Part shown: positions 32,645-44,258 of the stretch, in pieces
How positions within the stretch are numbered: the first letter of the stretch is position 1
Layout: the number at the start of each line of letters is the position of its first letter
Assembly (NCBI GenBank): GCA_030267565.1
Contig: BRXU01000023.1
Coordinates: 1,339,001 to 1,403,000, forward strand
Length of the DNA stretch: 64,000 nucleotides
From: Pleodorina starrii
Taxonomy: Eukaryota > Chlorophyta > Chlorophyceae > Chlamydomonadales > Volvocaceae
Reading direction: 5' to 3'
Position numbers and translations under genes: made by a program
The notes under the pieces: generated by a model
What the model saw: only the letters and a program-made list of their open reading frames with translations
Told to the model about the DNA's origin: nothing
The model's database searches: none

Positions 32645-33570
32645 TGTGGAAAGGTGATTGACTTAAGCCGCCAAGGCAGCATCCATTAAACCATCATCCT
32701 TTGCGGCCGCTGTGGTGCGCTGTGTGAAAACGAAATAAGTCACGAAGAAAAAATACCTAATAGTTAGGCAGCGTGTTACAAACCGCCAAGCCTAGTTTGT
32801 GGCGTTCGGGCTCTTGCGGAAGCTGAATCGAATGGAAGGTTTTACCGGGGCATGAAAGGGCTGCCGTCTCACAGTACGACACGTGTACGTTATCGCGCCA
32901 ATCGCGATCGTTGCCTCTAGGCAACAATCTCCTATGGCTTCATAAGCTGCTTCCATGGTTTGCAACGCTTGAGTCATGATAGGCATTTAACAATTGTGTT
33001 TGCATACCATATTCGCAGTTTGCCTTCGTCCGAGCGAAAACGTTTGCGCGGCCTCACAGCCGGCTGACCGTGCACGAATTCGTGGCACGCTGTGCTCTTT
33101 ATAGAGGTTTTAAGAACATCAGGCCGCAAGTGCAAACCAGCAAGGGAACAGAATAGTGTAACTAGCCACTTTTTCGTTTCTTCGCCACAGCTGTGACGCG
33201 TCAAAAAGCCCACCGAAGGAGAACAAGCTGCTGTAGCGTTGACTGAATTGCTGAGCAGGTGTGTCCGGTGGTTTCCTTTCGTGCTTGATGGATGGTGGTG
33301 TGGTGTACACGGCACGCGGTACTGCCAAGCAAGTTGTTTGTCGTGATGTAAGACCGTGTGGTTGGCAGTTTGACCAACCCCCTGCCGTGCACAGCTGGGC
33401 GCTGCACGGACGACAACTCCTCGCCGGCAGTTGCTCCTCCGGCCCCAATTTTCCCGTCCTTGGACAAGCGGTACACGCGAGGCGCTCCCCCTTGTATATA
33501 AACCGAGGCCTTTTCTTTTGTGCCTTTGCATGGCAGTCTAGGTGCACAAGTGCTCGCCCCCGCAAGCGAC
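32645..33570. promoter_or_regulatory. Divergent promoter region between NUP85 and the E2-like gene
   Basis: 926 bp separate the two start codons, which face away from each other. The region is clearly AT-richer than the flanking coding DNA and has no supported exon. A TATA box for the plus-strand gene is at 33495-33502. A weaker TATAAAG on the minus strand at 33103-33097 could serve NUP85 but would imply a 5' UTR of over 400 nt. Confidence 0.65.
33495..33502 (+). promoter_or_regulatory. TATA box (TATATAAA) of the E2-like gene
   Basis: TATATAAA lies 69 bp upstream of the ATG at 33571. With the usual 25-30 bp spacing, transcription would begin near 33530, leaving a 5' UTR of about 40 nt. Confidence 0.75.
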
Positions 33571-36500
33571 ATGGAAGTCTCGAACACAACGCCATCCGCC
33601 GTGCCTATGGAGGACGATAGCGCTGCTGCTGCACGCAACCGTGCTGAGAGCGATAACGACATGGAGGAAGGCTCCGACGCCGACTGGGACAACGTAGCGT
33701 CGGGGAGCGACGACTACGGCGGCGATGACGACGGCGATGGGGACGATGACCAGCAGGACGCTGACGATGACGACGACGATGGCAGCGGGGACGACGACGA
33801 TGACGAGGAGCGCGACCTGATCATCCTGTGCGCCATGAGCCGTGGCAGGTGTGGATGCAAACGCCCGCGGGGCCCCCAGCTAGACCCACCTCCCTCGGTC
33901 AAAAACCCAATCGCGGTGCACGCTGCCGGCCTTGCACCCACCATCCTCGCTGCCAGTCTCCACCGCCATAAGACCATCAGGGGACCCTCAGAATGAAAAC
34001 GAACCCTGAAACGAACCCTGGCCAGCAGCCGCTTTTGTGCCCTGGGCTGATCTCGATGGGTTGGCGGGGCACATGCGGTGCCGCCCCGGGTGTGGGTGCA
34101 ACGGCGAGAAGCGAGAACCGGAGCCCCCGCAAGCCGGAGCGGCGCAGAGGCCGCCGCCGCCGCTGCTGCCGCTGCCGCCGCCGTCGCTCGCAGCTCCGGA
34201 CGCCCAGATCGACTCGCACAAGCCCTCTCGGCGGGGCGGCCCGGCGGGGTTTTTGCCACACACATACACACACATACGGTACACCCCCTGCTCCCGTCCT
34301 CCTCCAGCCCTCTCGCTTTCGCCACGCCGCTTCCGCGGGCGCCCACCCCGTCTGCGTCTGCTCCTCCCGGTCCTGGCTGCTGCCGCTGCCGCTGCCGCTG
34401 CGGCCTGCAAGCGCGCGGGCTGTCTGCGGCCGCTGCCGCCCGGTGCCAGCTGCCGCCGCCACCACCCTCACCGCCAGACCCTCAGGCGAGCCCCCTGCAA
34501 CCGCCCCGCAGGTGGGAGCGCTACGAGGCGGCGGTGGAGGCTGCGGCGGAGGCGGAGGCCGCCAAGCAGACGCTGTCCAGCTCTCAGAGTGAGTGGAGAG
34601 AGAGGAGAGAAAGTGGAAGTTCCGTTGTGGCTCAGCTCGGCTAGGCGCGGGCGGGGTCGGGCGCGGGCAGGGGTGGGGGCGGCGTGGCACGCGCGGCGGC
34701 TCGGTACCAGTTACGGCGGCTTCCCACAAACCCGCCCCCCTGTGTCGTCCCCCGGTCCGACCGACCAAACCCGCTCTCCTCCCTGCCTTCAAACTGCAAC
34801 CGCCATCCAACCACCATCCAACCGCCATCAACCGCCACCTTCCGTTCCGACCTCACAACCTGCGCGCCACCCACCCCCGTCCCATCACCACTCCCACCCA
34901 CCCACCCTTCCCTCCCACCTTCGCCCTTCGCCCCACTCCCCCTCCCCCGTTCGCCACCGTAAAAACGCCGCCGCCTCCGTTCCCGCGCTGTCGGCCCTTC
35001 ATCCCCACTCCCGGCGGTGCCCCATGTCTTCCACCCCCCCTGACTACAACGTCTGTAGGGCTTCTTATTTCATACTAAACATATTCACTCTTCAAATCCC
35101 CCTCTTGCACTCGTTGTTTTATAAAGGAACATATCACTCCCTGACCCCCTCTTGCAGGCCTTGCCGCCCGGCGGCAGATCTTCAACCCCCGCGAGGCCTT
35201 CTCCCTGCTGTCCCGCGAGCTGGAGGACTTTCTTCGGGGCCGCCACGTGGACTGCTCCGTGGAGACGGGCGGGGACGACCTGTACCACTGGGTCGTGGAC
35301 CTGGGCTCCTTTGCGGAGGGAAGCGCGCTGGCAAAGGTGAGGGAGAGGGGGAGAGGGGCGGCGGGAGAGGGCGGGGGCGGAGGGGAGGGGGAGGGCAACC
35401 AGGGGCTGCAACGGCGCATTGCACCCACGACTCCCTCCCTCCCTAGCCCACCATCTCCCCCCCCCACCCAACTCCAGGACATGCGCGAGGTGTCCCGCCG
35501 CTACTTCTACTCCACGGTGCGGCTGCGGCTGCGCTTCAAACGCGGCCTGCACCCCTTCTTCCCGCCCTCGGTGGAGGTGGTGTGGCCGCACCTGGCGGGT
35601 CCCATGCTGGGCGCCGTGGCGTCGCACCCCATGCTGCGCCTGGAGAACTGGGACCCCTGGCGCCCCGCCATGGAGACGGTGGGACAGATCAAGGCGTTCC
35701 TGGAGGTGGGTGGGGCGGGGGGGGGGCGGAGGAATGCCGGCAACGCGGCGAAGTAGGCGGGAGGGAGGTGTGGATCGCAGTGAGGCCGAGACTGAGGCGG
35801 GGAGGGAGCCGAGGCTGGGTGGGAGGGGGAGGCGGCGGTGGGGAGGGTGCCTTGCATTGCACGGGTCCCGTGAAGCCGCGCTGCGCTTTCTCTTTCAATA
35901 CCTCCTCCCTCCCTCCCTCCCTCCCTCCGCTGCGGTATTTTCTTTTTACCCTCCCTCCCTCCCTCCCCGCCCGTCAGGCCAACGCCCGGGTGGAGCTGGA
36001 CAACCCCGCCAACGACATCCGCCGCCACCCGCACTCGACCTACTCCCCCCTGGAGCGAGGACTGGCGCGGCTGGAGGCACTCAGTGGAGTGCAGCCCACC
36101 TGCCTGAACAGACCCGATGTGGGGGAGCTGTACGCGTGAGTGGGGGTGGGGTGGGGAGGGGCGATAGGGGCGATGGGAGCTGGAGTGGTGGGGGGCGGGG
36201 CGGGAGGGAGGCGGAGTGATATGCTCCTTTATAGACCCATGGGACACTGTGAGTGGCGGTGGTGGGGGGGCGATAGGGGCTGGAGTGGTGGGGGGCGGAA
36301 TGGGAGTGGAGTGGGAGTGGGAGGGGCGTGGGAGTGGAGGGAGGGCGGTGGTGGGCCCGTGGGTGGAGCTTGACGAGAGGGGGCGCGGCTTCCTGCATCC
36401 CACTCAAATCTCCCTAGAACAACCCTAAAAACACCACCCCACGCGCCTGTCGTTCTCCCGCAGTGCGCGCGACTCTTACGACAAGGACACGGCCCGGCTG

Positions 36501-39500
36501 CAAGCCCTGGTGGAGGGGGGCAAGAAGCGCAGTCGGCCCGAGGCCGCGGGGGCCAAGCGCGGCCGGGAGGTGGTGTGGGCCCGGGGGACGGGCTACGGCA
36601 GCGGCCACGACAAGACCGGTGCGTGTCGAGCGCTGGGATTTGGTGCGTGTGAGGGGCCAAGCCAGGCTTGGCCGTCATGACCGGTCTGTCTCGTTTGCTT
36701 TGTCTCGTTCGCTTCGGTTCACTTTGCATTTAAGTTTGCGGTTCATCCCCCTATTGTTTTCTTGGAAACCCCAAACCCTAATCAGGTGAGCAATGGGACG
36801 CCAAGGCGACGGAGGCGGCGCAGCGCGCTCGCGACTCGGAGATCCAGGTGATCCTGGAGGGCATGTCGTGCAGTGTCGTACGGGAGCTGGGGCCGCGGCC
36901 GGTGCTGCCGCAGGAGGCCCAGGACGCGGCGCAGGACGCGCAGCAGCAGCAGGTGAAGCAGCAGCAGCAGCAGCCGCTGCAAAAGGAGGAGCAGGAGGCA
37001 AAGAAGGGGGAGGGAGAGTCCGAGAAGGGCTCCGGCCCCGGGCCGTCGGGCGAGGGGTCGGCGGCGGGCGGCCCGGCGGCGATGGAGGGCGTGGAACCGG
37101 CGGCCGGCGGCGCGGGCGGAGCCGGGACATCGGAGGCGGCGGGCGGCGGCAGCGGCGGAGCTGGGACATCCAAGGCAGCGGAGGCGGAGGCGGCACCAGA
37201 CGCGGCGGCCGGCGGCAGCGGCAGCGGCGGCGGCAGCGGTGGAGAGGACGACTCCGAGCCTCTGCTGGGTGCTGAGCGGTGTGCGGCGGTGCTGCGGGAC
37301 TCGTGTCTGCTGCCCTTTGTTATTCGGGAGCTGCAGGGGGCGTCGTTTGCGGACATGGGCGCCAGGTGGGTATGGGTGGGTGAGGGGGGTGGGTGGGGGG
37401 TTGTAAGGGGGGGGTGTTGGGGGAAGAACGATGCCGCAGCGGAGGGACGCAGTTTCGCGTGAGCGAGCGTGTATGTTGTATGGGGTGCGGCGCTCAATGC
37501 ATGACGGACAGACCCACGGGTCAGTCGTCGCCTTCCGTCGCCGACCGACGGCGACCGCCGCCGCCGCACTGGCACCACCACCACCACTACGCCGCACCGG
37601 CGCCACCCGATCCTATCTTCTTTCCTTCATGACCACCCGCTCCCACACTCTTTCCTCCCCGTTCCCTTCCTCCCCGTTTCTCTACCCGCCCCGCCCCCCT
37701 CCTCTAGGTACAAGTACTACACAGCGCTGCTGGTGCTGCTCCGGGAGCTGTGTCGGCCACTCACCCAGGATCTGCTGTGGATGGAGGCGGGGGAGCAGCG
37801 GCAGGAGGGGGGCCAGGGGCAGGGCGGAGGCGGCGGCGGCGGAGGCGGAGGCGGCGTGAGCGGAGCGGAGGGGGCGGCGTCTCCCTCCGCCGGCCGCAGC
37901 GTGGCGGCGGTGCTGGCCAACGGTCTGCGCTCCGCCGCCAAAATGTACCTCAACGTGAGCCTGTCGTACTGCGCAGTACTGTCGTACTGCCGTACTTGCC
38001 GTACCGGCCGGGACGTTGTGGAGGGCGAGCGAGGCGGAAGTCCAAGCTAGGCTGGGAAAGGGTGGAGGGAGGAGGGGCTCCGTATGAGGATTGACCCGTT
38101 GCCTGCTCGCCGGGGGCCCCTGCCCCGCCCTACACGCGCACCGCTGCCTCCTCCCCTCCCCCCCCCAACGCACACACCGCCGCGTCCCTGCAGGTGCTGG
38201 GCCCCGCCGCCCTCCCGGCGGACCGAGCCGCCACGGCGGCCGCGGCGGCGTCGGCGGGCGCCTCCACCTCCACCTCCCTGCACGCCGGGAGGCCCCTTGA
38301 CAAGGGTGAGTCGATGACGTTGCGGATGCGGACCGCGGATGCTGTTGTGGAATGTGGATGCGGGTGCGGGTGCGAATGTGGACGTCGACCGGGGGGTGCA
38401 GACCGCGGGTGCGGGTGCGGGTGTGGGTGTGGTCCCGGAGCGAAGCGTGCACAAAGCACGTCTTTGGGCCCTTAGGGTTCCGGAGCCGTGTTGCAGCAAT
38501 GCGGCAAGCCTGGACCCGGATGGTGGATGCGTCGCCAGCGCGGCTTGCGGGGTGTGGTAGGGGCTCTGGCGGCTCTGGCGGCGGCGGCGGCGGCCTCCCG
38601 CTCTGGCGCCTCGGGCAGCTGTGGGACGGCGGGTGATCCTTCCTCCCGGCCTACACGTGGATAACCCTAACCCGGCCTCTTCCTCCCGCGTTCGGACTCC
38701 CCTCCTCGCAGTCGCCATCGCCGCAGAGAATGCCGCCAGGGAGGCGGAGGCCACACAGCACATGGCCAAGATCATAATGCACGTCGCAGCTCACATCGAT
38801 GCCAACATGCCGCAGGCGCCGGCGGAGGCGGAGGCGGCAGCGGAGGCGGAGGCGGCGAAGCCGCAGCGGCCGCAGGCCGCCGCTGCCGCCGCCGCCGCTG
38901 CCGCTGCGGCGTCGACGGCTGCGGCGGATGGCCAGCGCGCCGCCAGCGGCTTGCAGGCCAGCACCAGCGGCGGCGGCGGCGGTGGTGGGGGGGCCTCGGG
39001 GTCCAACAATGTGTACGTTTCGACGTTGAAGCCGCTGCAGGTGTGCGGGAGGGTGGTGGGCCGGGGCGGGTGCAGGGTGGGTGGGCGGGCAGGGGCGGGC
39101 GGGCAGGGCGGGTTGGGTGGGTGGGTGGGTGAGGGAGGTGAACCGCAGCGGAGGAGCTGAGACGACACGTTGGCGCAATGGACCCGGCGATCGGGCGGGG
39201 CGGAGCGGGGCGGTGGCGGCAGTGCGAGTGGGTTGGGTTTGAGCGGCGCTTCGAGAGGGGCGGTCCTTATCAACATTGCCCCCTCCCCCCACCCACCCCA
39301 ACAAAGCGCTGAGTAGCACTTGCGGTTCTCGGTCGCCTACGTCCCTCCGCTGCGGTATTTGTTTCACTACCTCCCCCTCCCCCTCCCTTCCCGACCCCCC
39401 AAATCAAAGGTGGATGCGGTGTCGGGTCTGTCGCGGGCTCACCACTACGCCAACAACGCGCGGTCGGAGACGACGGTGCCGCGCACCCGGGCAGTGCGGC

Positions 39501-41608
39501 TGGCCAAGGAGGTGCGGGGGGGAGGGGGGGGGTTGCAGGAGGGTCGGGGGGTCGGGGCAGGAAACGGAAGGGACGGGAAGGGAATGGTCGGGGGGACGCG
39601 GGTCGCGGATATATCAGTCACCCTAGGACCCTAGGAGGACGCTCTCAACCCGCCACTCGCCGCAAAGAAACACACACACGCACACACACACACACACACA
39701 CACACGCACAGCCGCATACGCATACGCGGAAGCACGGAGTCCACCCTCCACTTTCCCCTCCCCCTCCCCTCGCCTTGCACCTGAGGCAATAACCCCCTTG
39801 TCTTGGCTGCCCCTCCTCTTCCCCTCCCCTTCCCATCCTCTTCCCCTCCCCTTCCCCTCCTCACCCCCTCCCTCCTCTTCCCCGCCCCTCCTCTTCCCCG
39901 CCCCTCCTCCCCCCCTGCCCCGGCTGAGCAGGTGGCCTCCCTGGCGTCGCTGCTGCCCCTCTCCGAGTCGTCCAGCGTGTTTGTACGAGTGGACGAGACT
40001 GCCGTACAGCTCTGGAAGGTGATCGTGGTGGGCCCCGAAGACACGCCGTACAGCGGCGGCTGCTTCGTGTTCGACATGTACTTCCCGCCGCAGTACCCCA
40101 ACCTACCGCCGCAGGTACGGCAGATGGCAGTACGACGTTGCCGTAAACATGCCGTACTCAGTGCCGTTACTGGGTCGCACCCACAGCCACCGCCACCGCC
40201 TCCCGCTCTCCCCCTCTTCCCGCCTCTCGCTCTCCTTCTCTTAAATCTCCTCCTCTTCCTCCTCCTCCTCCTCCCTCCCCGCCCTCCCTCCCCGCCCGCC
40301 CTCCCCGCCCAGGTCCACCTGACGACCACGGGCGGTGGTCGCGTGCGGTTCAACCCCAACCTGTACGCGGAGGGCAAGGTGTGTTTGTCGCTGCTGGGGA
40401 CCTGGTCGGGAGACCGGGGGGAGAGCTGGAACGCGGACGTGTCCACGGCGGTGCAGGTGAGGCAGCGAGCGAGCGAGGGTGTGTGTGTTATTTTTTGGGG
40501 GGGGAGGGGGGGAGTGAGGCGGGATAAAGTGAGGAAGGGAAGGAGGGGTGGGTTGAGGGGGGAGGAGAGGGGCAGAGAATGACACGACAGCCCAAAGCGA
40601 CAAGCGGAGGTGAGGTGACCACTCACCCGCCCCCACCCGCGGCTGGTCGTCGCTTAGCCTCCGCCTCCGCTTCCGCCCCCGCCTCCCCCTCCGCTTCCGC
40701 TTCCGCCTCCGCCTCCACTTCCGCCTCGCATGCCTTCTCATGCCCGCCCTCCCCCACCCACCCGCCCCTCCCGCTGGTGCCTCTGCCCCCGCTGTCAGGT
40801 CCTCATCTCCATCCAGTCGCTCATCATGGTTCCGGAGCCCTACTTCAACGAACCCGGCTTCGAGGCGCAGACGGCGGAGAGAGGCAAGATCGCATCGGCA
40901 GACTACAACAAGGTACGGTACGACACGTCGTACACAACATGTCCACTCGCGCGCGCATTCCTCGTGGCCACACGTTTGCGGTGCCGGTGCCGGTTGCGGT
41001 TGTCGTTCCGTCTCAGCGTCCCTCCCTGGCGCGCGGCTCCACACGCGTTCCTCGTGTGCGCGTTTACGGTACGGCCGCAGCTCTTAGCAGCGAATTGTAA
41101 GAAGAAGGTGCCTAATCGGGCGTAGTCGGGCGCTTTTTTTCTCCTTGCCCCACCATTCAGCGTGTCTCTTCGGTCTGTCATGCTCTACCCCACCGCACCC
41201 TCACCTCCGCCACCGCACCCCCCCGCGACCCCTCCGTCGCCCCCGCCGACTCCGCCACCACCCTCACCTCCGCCACCACCCTCACCGCCCTCACCCCCTC
41301 ACCATCCGCTCCCTCCGCCACCCCCCTCACCTCACCCTCACCGCCCCATCCGCCACCCTCACTCCGCTCCCCTCCCTCGGCAGAACGTCCGCGAGAACTG
41401 CGTCCGATACGCCATGATCGACGTGCTGCGCCACCCGCCCGTAGCGCTGGCCGATGTGGTCCGCGCGCACTTTCGGCTGCGGCGGGATGCGCTGCTGACC
41501 CAGATCAAGGGCTGGGCGGACGAGGCGCGAGGCACCGACGAGGCGCGCGCGACGCGGCTGATGGAGCTGCGGAGGGACTTGGAGGTGCTCATTTCGACGC
41601 TGGGATGA
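33571..41608 (+). CDS. Large protein with C-terminal BIRC6/BRUCE-like ubiquitin-conjugating (E2) domain
   Basis: Fifteen exons: 33571-33848, 34512-34588, 35158-35336, 35478-35705, 35978-36135, 36464-36618, 36786-37365, 37708-37954, 38194-38305, 38712-39040, 39410-39511, 39932-40114, 40313-40456, 40799-40912 and 41384-41608 (TGA); phases agree; 1036 aa. Residues about 45-85 are nearly all Asp/Glu. Next comes an unnamed conserved module (DDLYHWVVDLGSFAEGSALA, GAVASHPMLRLENWDPWRP), perhaps a degenerate UBC/UEV fold. Low-complexity linkers follow. The UBC domain spans exons 11-15: SSSVFVRVDE, GPEDTPYSGGCFVFDMYFP, RFNPNLY, the catalytic Cys in GKVCLSLLGTW, and PEPYFNEPGFE. The last motif is typical of the BIRC6-type E2 subfamily. 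No BIR repeats are present. It probably forms E2-ubiquitin thioesters; substrates are unknown. Confidence 0.88.
35119..35148 (+). repeat. Intronic module R1 (TATAAAGGARCATATCACTC), 4 copies
   Basis: This copy continues CCTGACCCC and is followed directly by the acceptor of exon 3 of the E2-like gene. Minus copies: 30143-30114 and, shortened, 32115-32095 (both in NUP85 introns, sense), and 36233-36215 (antisense in the E2-like gene). Confidence 0.85.
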
Positions 41609-41667
41609 GGGGGTTTGGGGGGGGGAGGAGGCGAGGAGGTGCTCATTTCGACGCTGGGATGAGGGGG
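41581..41667. repeat. 33-bp direct repeat spanning the stop codon of the E2-like gene
   Basis: 41581-41613 and 41635-41667 are identical (GGAGGTGCTCATTTCGACGC then TGGGATGAGGGGG), offset by 54 bp. The first copy holds the last codons and TGA; the second lies in the 3' UTR. The duplication leaves the protein unchanged. Confidence 0.95.
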
Positions 41668-44258
41668 GCGGGAAGGCTGGGGGGGGCGAGGAGGGGCGGA
41701 GGGTGCGGAGAGGGAGGGAGGAAGGGAAGGAGGGTGCGGAGAGAGGGAGGGAGGGAAGGCGGGGGCCGAGGCGGGGAGGGTAGGGATGAGGGACACGAAA
41801 CAGGAACCGCGGGGCGGGGCGGGGAGGGAGGGAGGGAGGAGGGGGCCGGGGTTCAGAGGCCCGGAGGAGGAAGGGGCGGAGGGGGTGCTCTCCGTCCGGT
41901 CTCGCCCGGTGCTGGTCTGATTGTCGTTGGTCGTGATGAGGGAACCTGGATGTCGGTCTGAGCTGCCCTGGTCGGTCCCAGGCACCGCGGGGGGGGGGAA
42001 AAGGAAATTGGCCAGCTGCTGCCCGCTGGCTTGGTGAGAGGAGGGCGGCGGAGTGGGAGGGTCAAGAGGGTGGGCTACGCTGTTGTGGGTAGGGGCGAGG
42101 GTATGCGGAGGCGGGGCACGCCGGGGCGCGGCGAACAGGGTGGCGGCGGCGGCGGGGGTTCAAAGGCGGCGGCGGGAGCGGGTGGGGAGTCGGAGAGGGG
42201 TGCTGGCGGGAGGACGGAGGAGCATGATGCTGCATTGAATGGATGTGGATGTGTGTGTGGATGTGTGGATGTGTGTGTGTGGATTTGAGTGTGTGGATGT
42301 TTGTGTGTGTGTGTGGATGTGGGGGGGCGGAGTCCGCGCCGCCGCCGGCGTCCCGGTGTGCGTCCTGCACTGCGGAGCCGACTGTGCGACTGACTGTGCC
42401 GCGTGGGAAGGAGAAAAGAAAGAAAGAACGAAGGGAGTTGGGGGCGTTGAGGACGTTGAAGTTGGGGCTGGGGCAGGGGGGCTGGGGCGACGGCGTGTGG
42501 GCATGAGGAGTGGAAGATGGGAACGAAGACGGGGTGTTGGGCGGGTGCAGCAGCGCTTTGCTCACAGGATGCGATGAAGGCGCGCCGGTGGAGGTGCAGA
42601 AGCCGGGGGCCCAGGGCGGAGAGGCGCGCGCCAGTGACGCCTGGCAAAGCTGCGTAGGCCGCCGCGAGGGGATGGGAAGGGACGGAGCGGGCAGCAGCCG
42701 CGCAGCAGCGTGGAGCAGGCGGCGCGGTAGAGGCGGCGGATGGGCGGGCCATGGCCATGAGGGTCTTGGGAGTACGGCACCCTGGCGGCTGCTGGAGGGC
42801 CTCGTACTCGCGGGTCGGGGGGTTATCCACGTATAGGCCGGAGAGAGGGGGGTCCTGAACACCACAACCCCCCGGGTCGGGGGGGGGGGGGTAGGAAGGA
42901 CGAATGAGGGACATACAGGCACCCACCCACCCACCCGCCCACCCACCCACCCACCCACCTGGCTCTTATCATCTCGTCGTTTGGCAGCTAGACCGGGCCC
43001 GTTCCCACACGCCAGCCACACTGCGCGTTTGTGTGTGCGGGTGTGCATACATGCATGGGCATACGTACATGTGCATGTGTCTCGTGAAGCTTTCTGTAAG
43101 GAAGGCGCAAAGGCGTGCCCCCGTGCGCCGCGCGCCGCGTCGGGCGCCCCAACCCGGCGCCGACGGGTTTTGCGCCGCCAGCAAGACGACACGCTACGGA
43201 TCCAGGTTTGCATTTTCATCCGGCATCTGAAACTGCTAGACAAGCGCGTCACGCGCGCGCCCCCCACCACCCCCCGGCCTCCAGCCATCTGCGTCTCTGT
43301 GGGAGAACAGCAAAGACCCAAAGAGGCAACTGACGGGCAGCGTGGCAAGCCGCAAGTTGCGCTGCGCCCCCTCTTCCACGCCAGCTCAGGGTCAGGGGAG
43401 CCTGCACGAGTGTTTGCGTGCTGGTCAAAGGCGTTTCTCGAGGGGCCGAACGGTTTGGTAAGACGACACAGCGGACAGCTGCTCTGGTATTTGGGTTGTG
43501 GTTTGGAAGGAAGCTGTGTGTTGCTGTTCGGCTGTGAGCGCTGCAGGGGATAAATCGAGGCCGGCGGGGTAGCGGCCGGTAGCGGGGAGTCAGCCAGGAA
43601 TTACGAACGCGGGTCGGCCCTTAGGAAGCCGTGAGGACTGCGGGTGTCTGGGCGGCTGCACCCCGGTGGCAGACGTACGGACCGTATGTGCGAGGAATTG
43701 TGAACACCCACGTAGTTCGCGTTGCCTGGAAGCGCGAGCCGCAGCGGTTTGGATGTGCGTGCAGGGGCAAGTCGAGGGTGTGGCATGGTCACCGGAGGCG
43801 GCTCGCGGCCGTCATCAACCGTTGGAGCCCCCAGACGCCTCACGGTTCGTGCGGTCGCGCGAGGGTCAACGGTATTATTTAGCAAATTATAAATTACGTT
43901 TAGACCAATCTTAGGTAGGGCTTCATGCAGCCACTGCGGGCGTCCGTCGCACCCTCGGGCAGGTAACCCTGTTGTACGGCGGCGCTTGCCTGATTTCCGT
44001 GATTCCAACGTCTCGAAGAAACGTTGCTCCAAGCGATGTTCGCTCGTGACCTGCCATGGGGTTGAATAATCAATACACCGCATGAAAGAAATGTCTGAAT
44101 TACTGACCTTGTGGCGCCTTGACGTCACAACTGACGACAGAAGCAACTGAGGCCGAGAAGGCCCTCCAAACACCACATACGGGTCTCATCCATTACACTG
44201 CTGTTAGTTGAACGATCAGAGGCCTCCTCACGGTCATTTCACCGATTCGTCATTTACC
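41609..44258. other. Intergenic region between the E2-like gene and the RING gene
   Basis: 2.65 kb. The first kilobase is purine-rich (GGAGGGAGG) with a TGTGTGGATG repeat (42.24-42.33 kb). A possible minus-strand exon lies at 42563-42807 (separate entry). From about 43.6 kb the sequence is AT-richer, consistent with the promoter of the RING gene. No clear poly(A) signal for the E2-like gene was found nearby; a TGTAA at 43095 seems too far. Confidence 0.55.
42563..42807 (-). other. Possible coding exon of an unidentified minus-strand gene
   Basis: On the minus strand the stretch begins behind an acceptor-like AG at 42809-42808, directly after a copy of the GGCCTATACGTGGATAACC module that elsewhere marks the 3' ends of introns. 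Two frames are open; one reads PIRRLYRAACSTLLRG, vaguely like an LYR motif, the other AAAYAALPGVTGARLSALG. A donor-like CAG|GTGGGT lies upstream at about 42960. No gene model could be completed. Confidence 0.25.

Noticed and set aside
42062..43348. 428-codon minus-strand open frame
   Set aside because: Mostly Pro/Ser and HTHTHPH repeat readings; only the part at 42563-42807 has any splice-site support.
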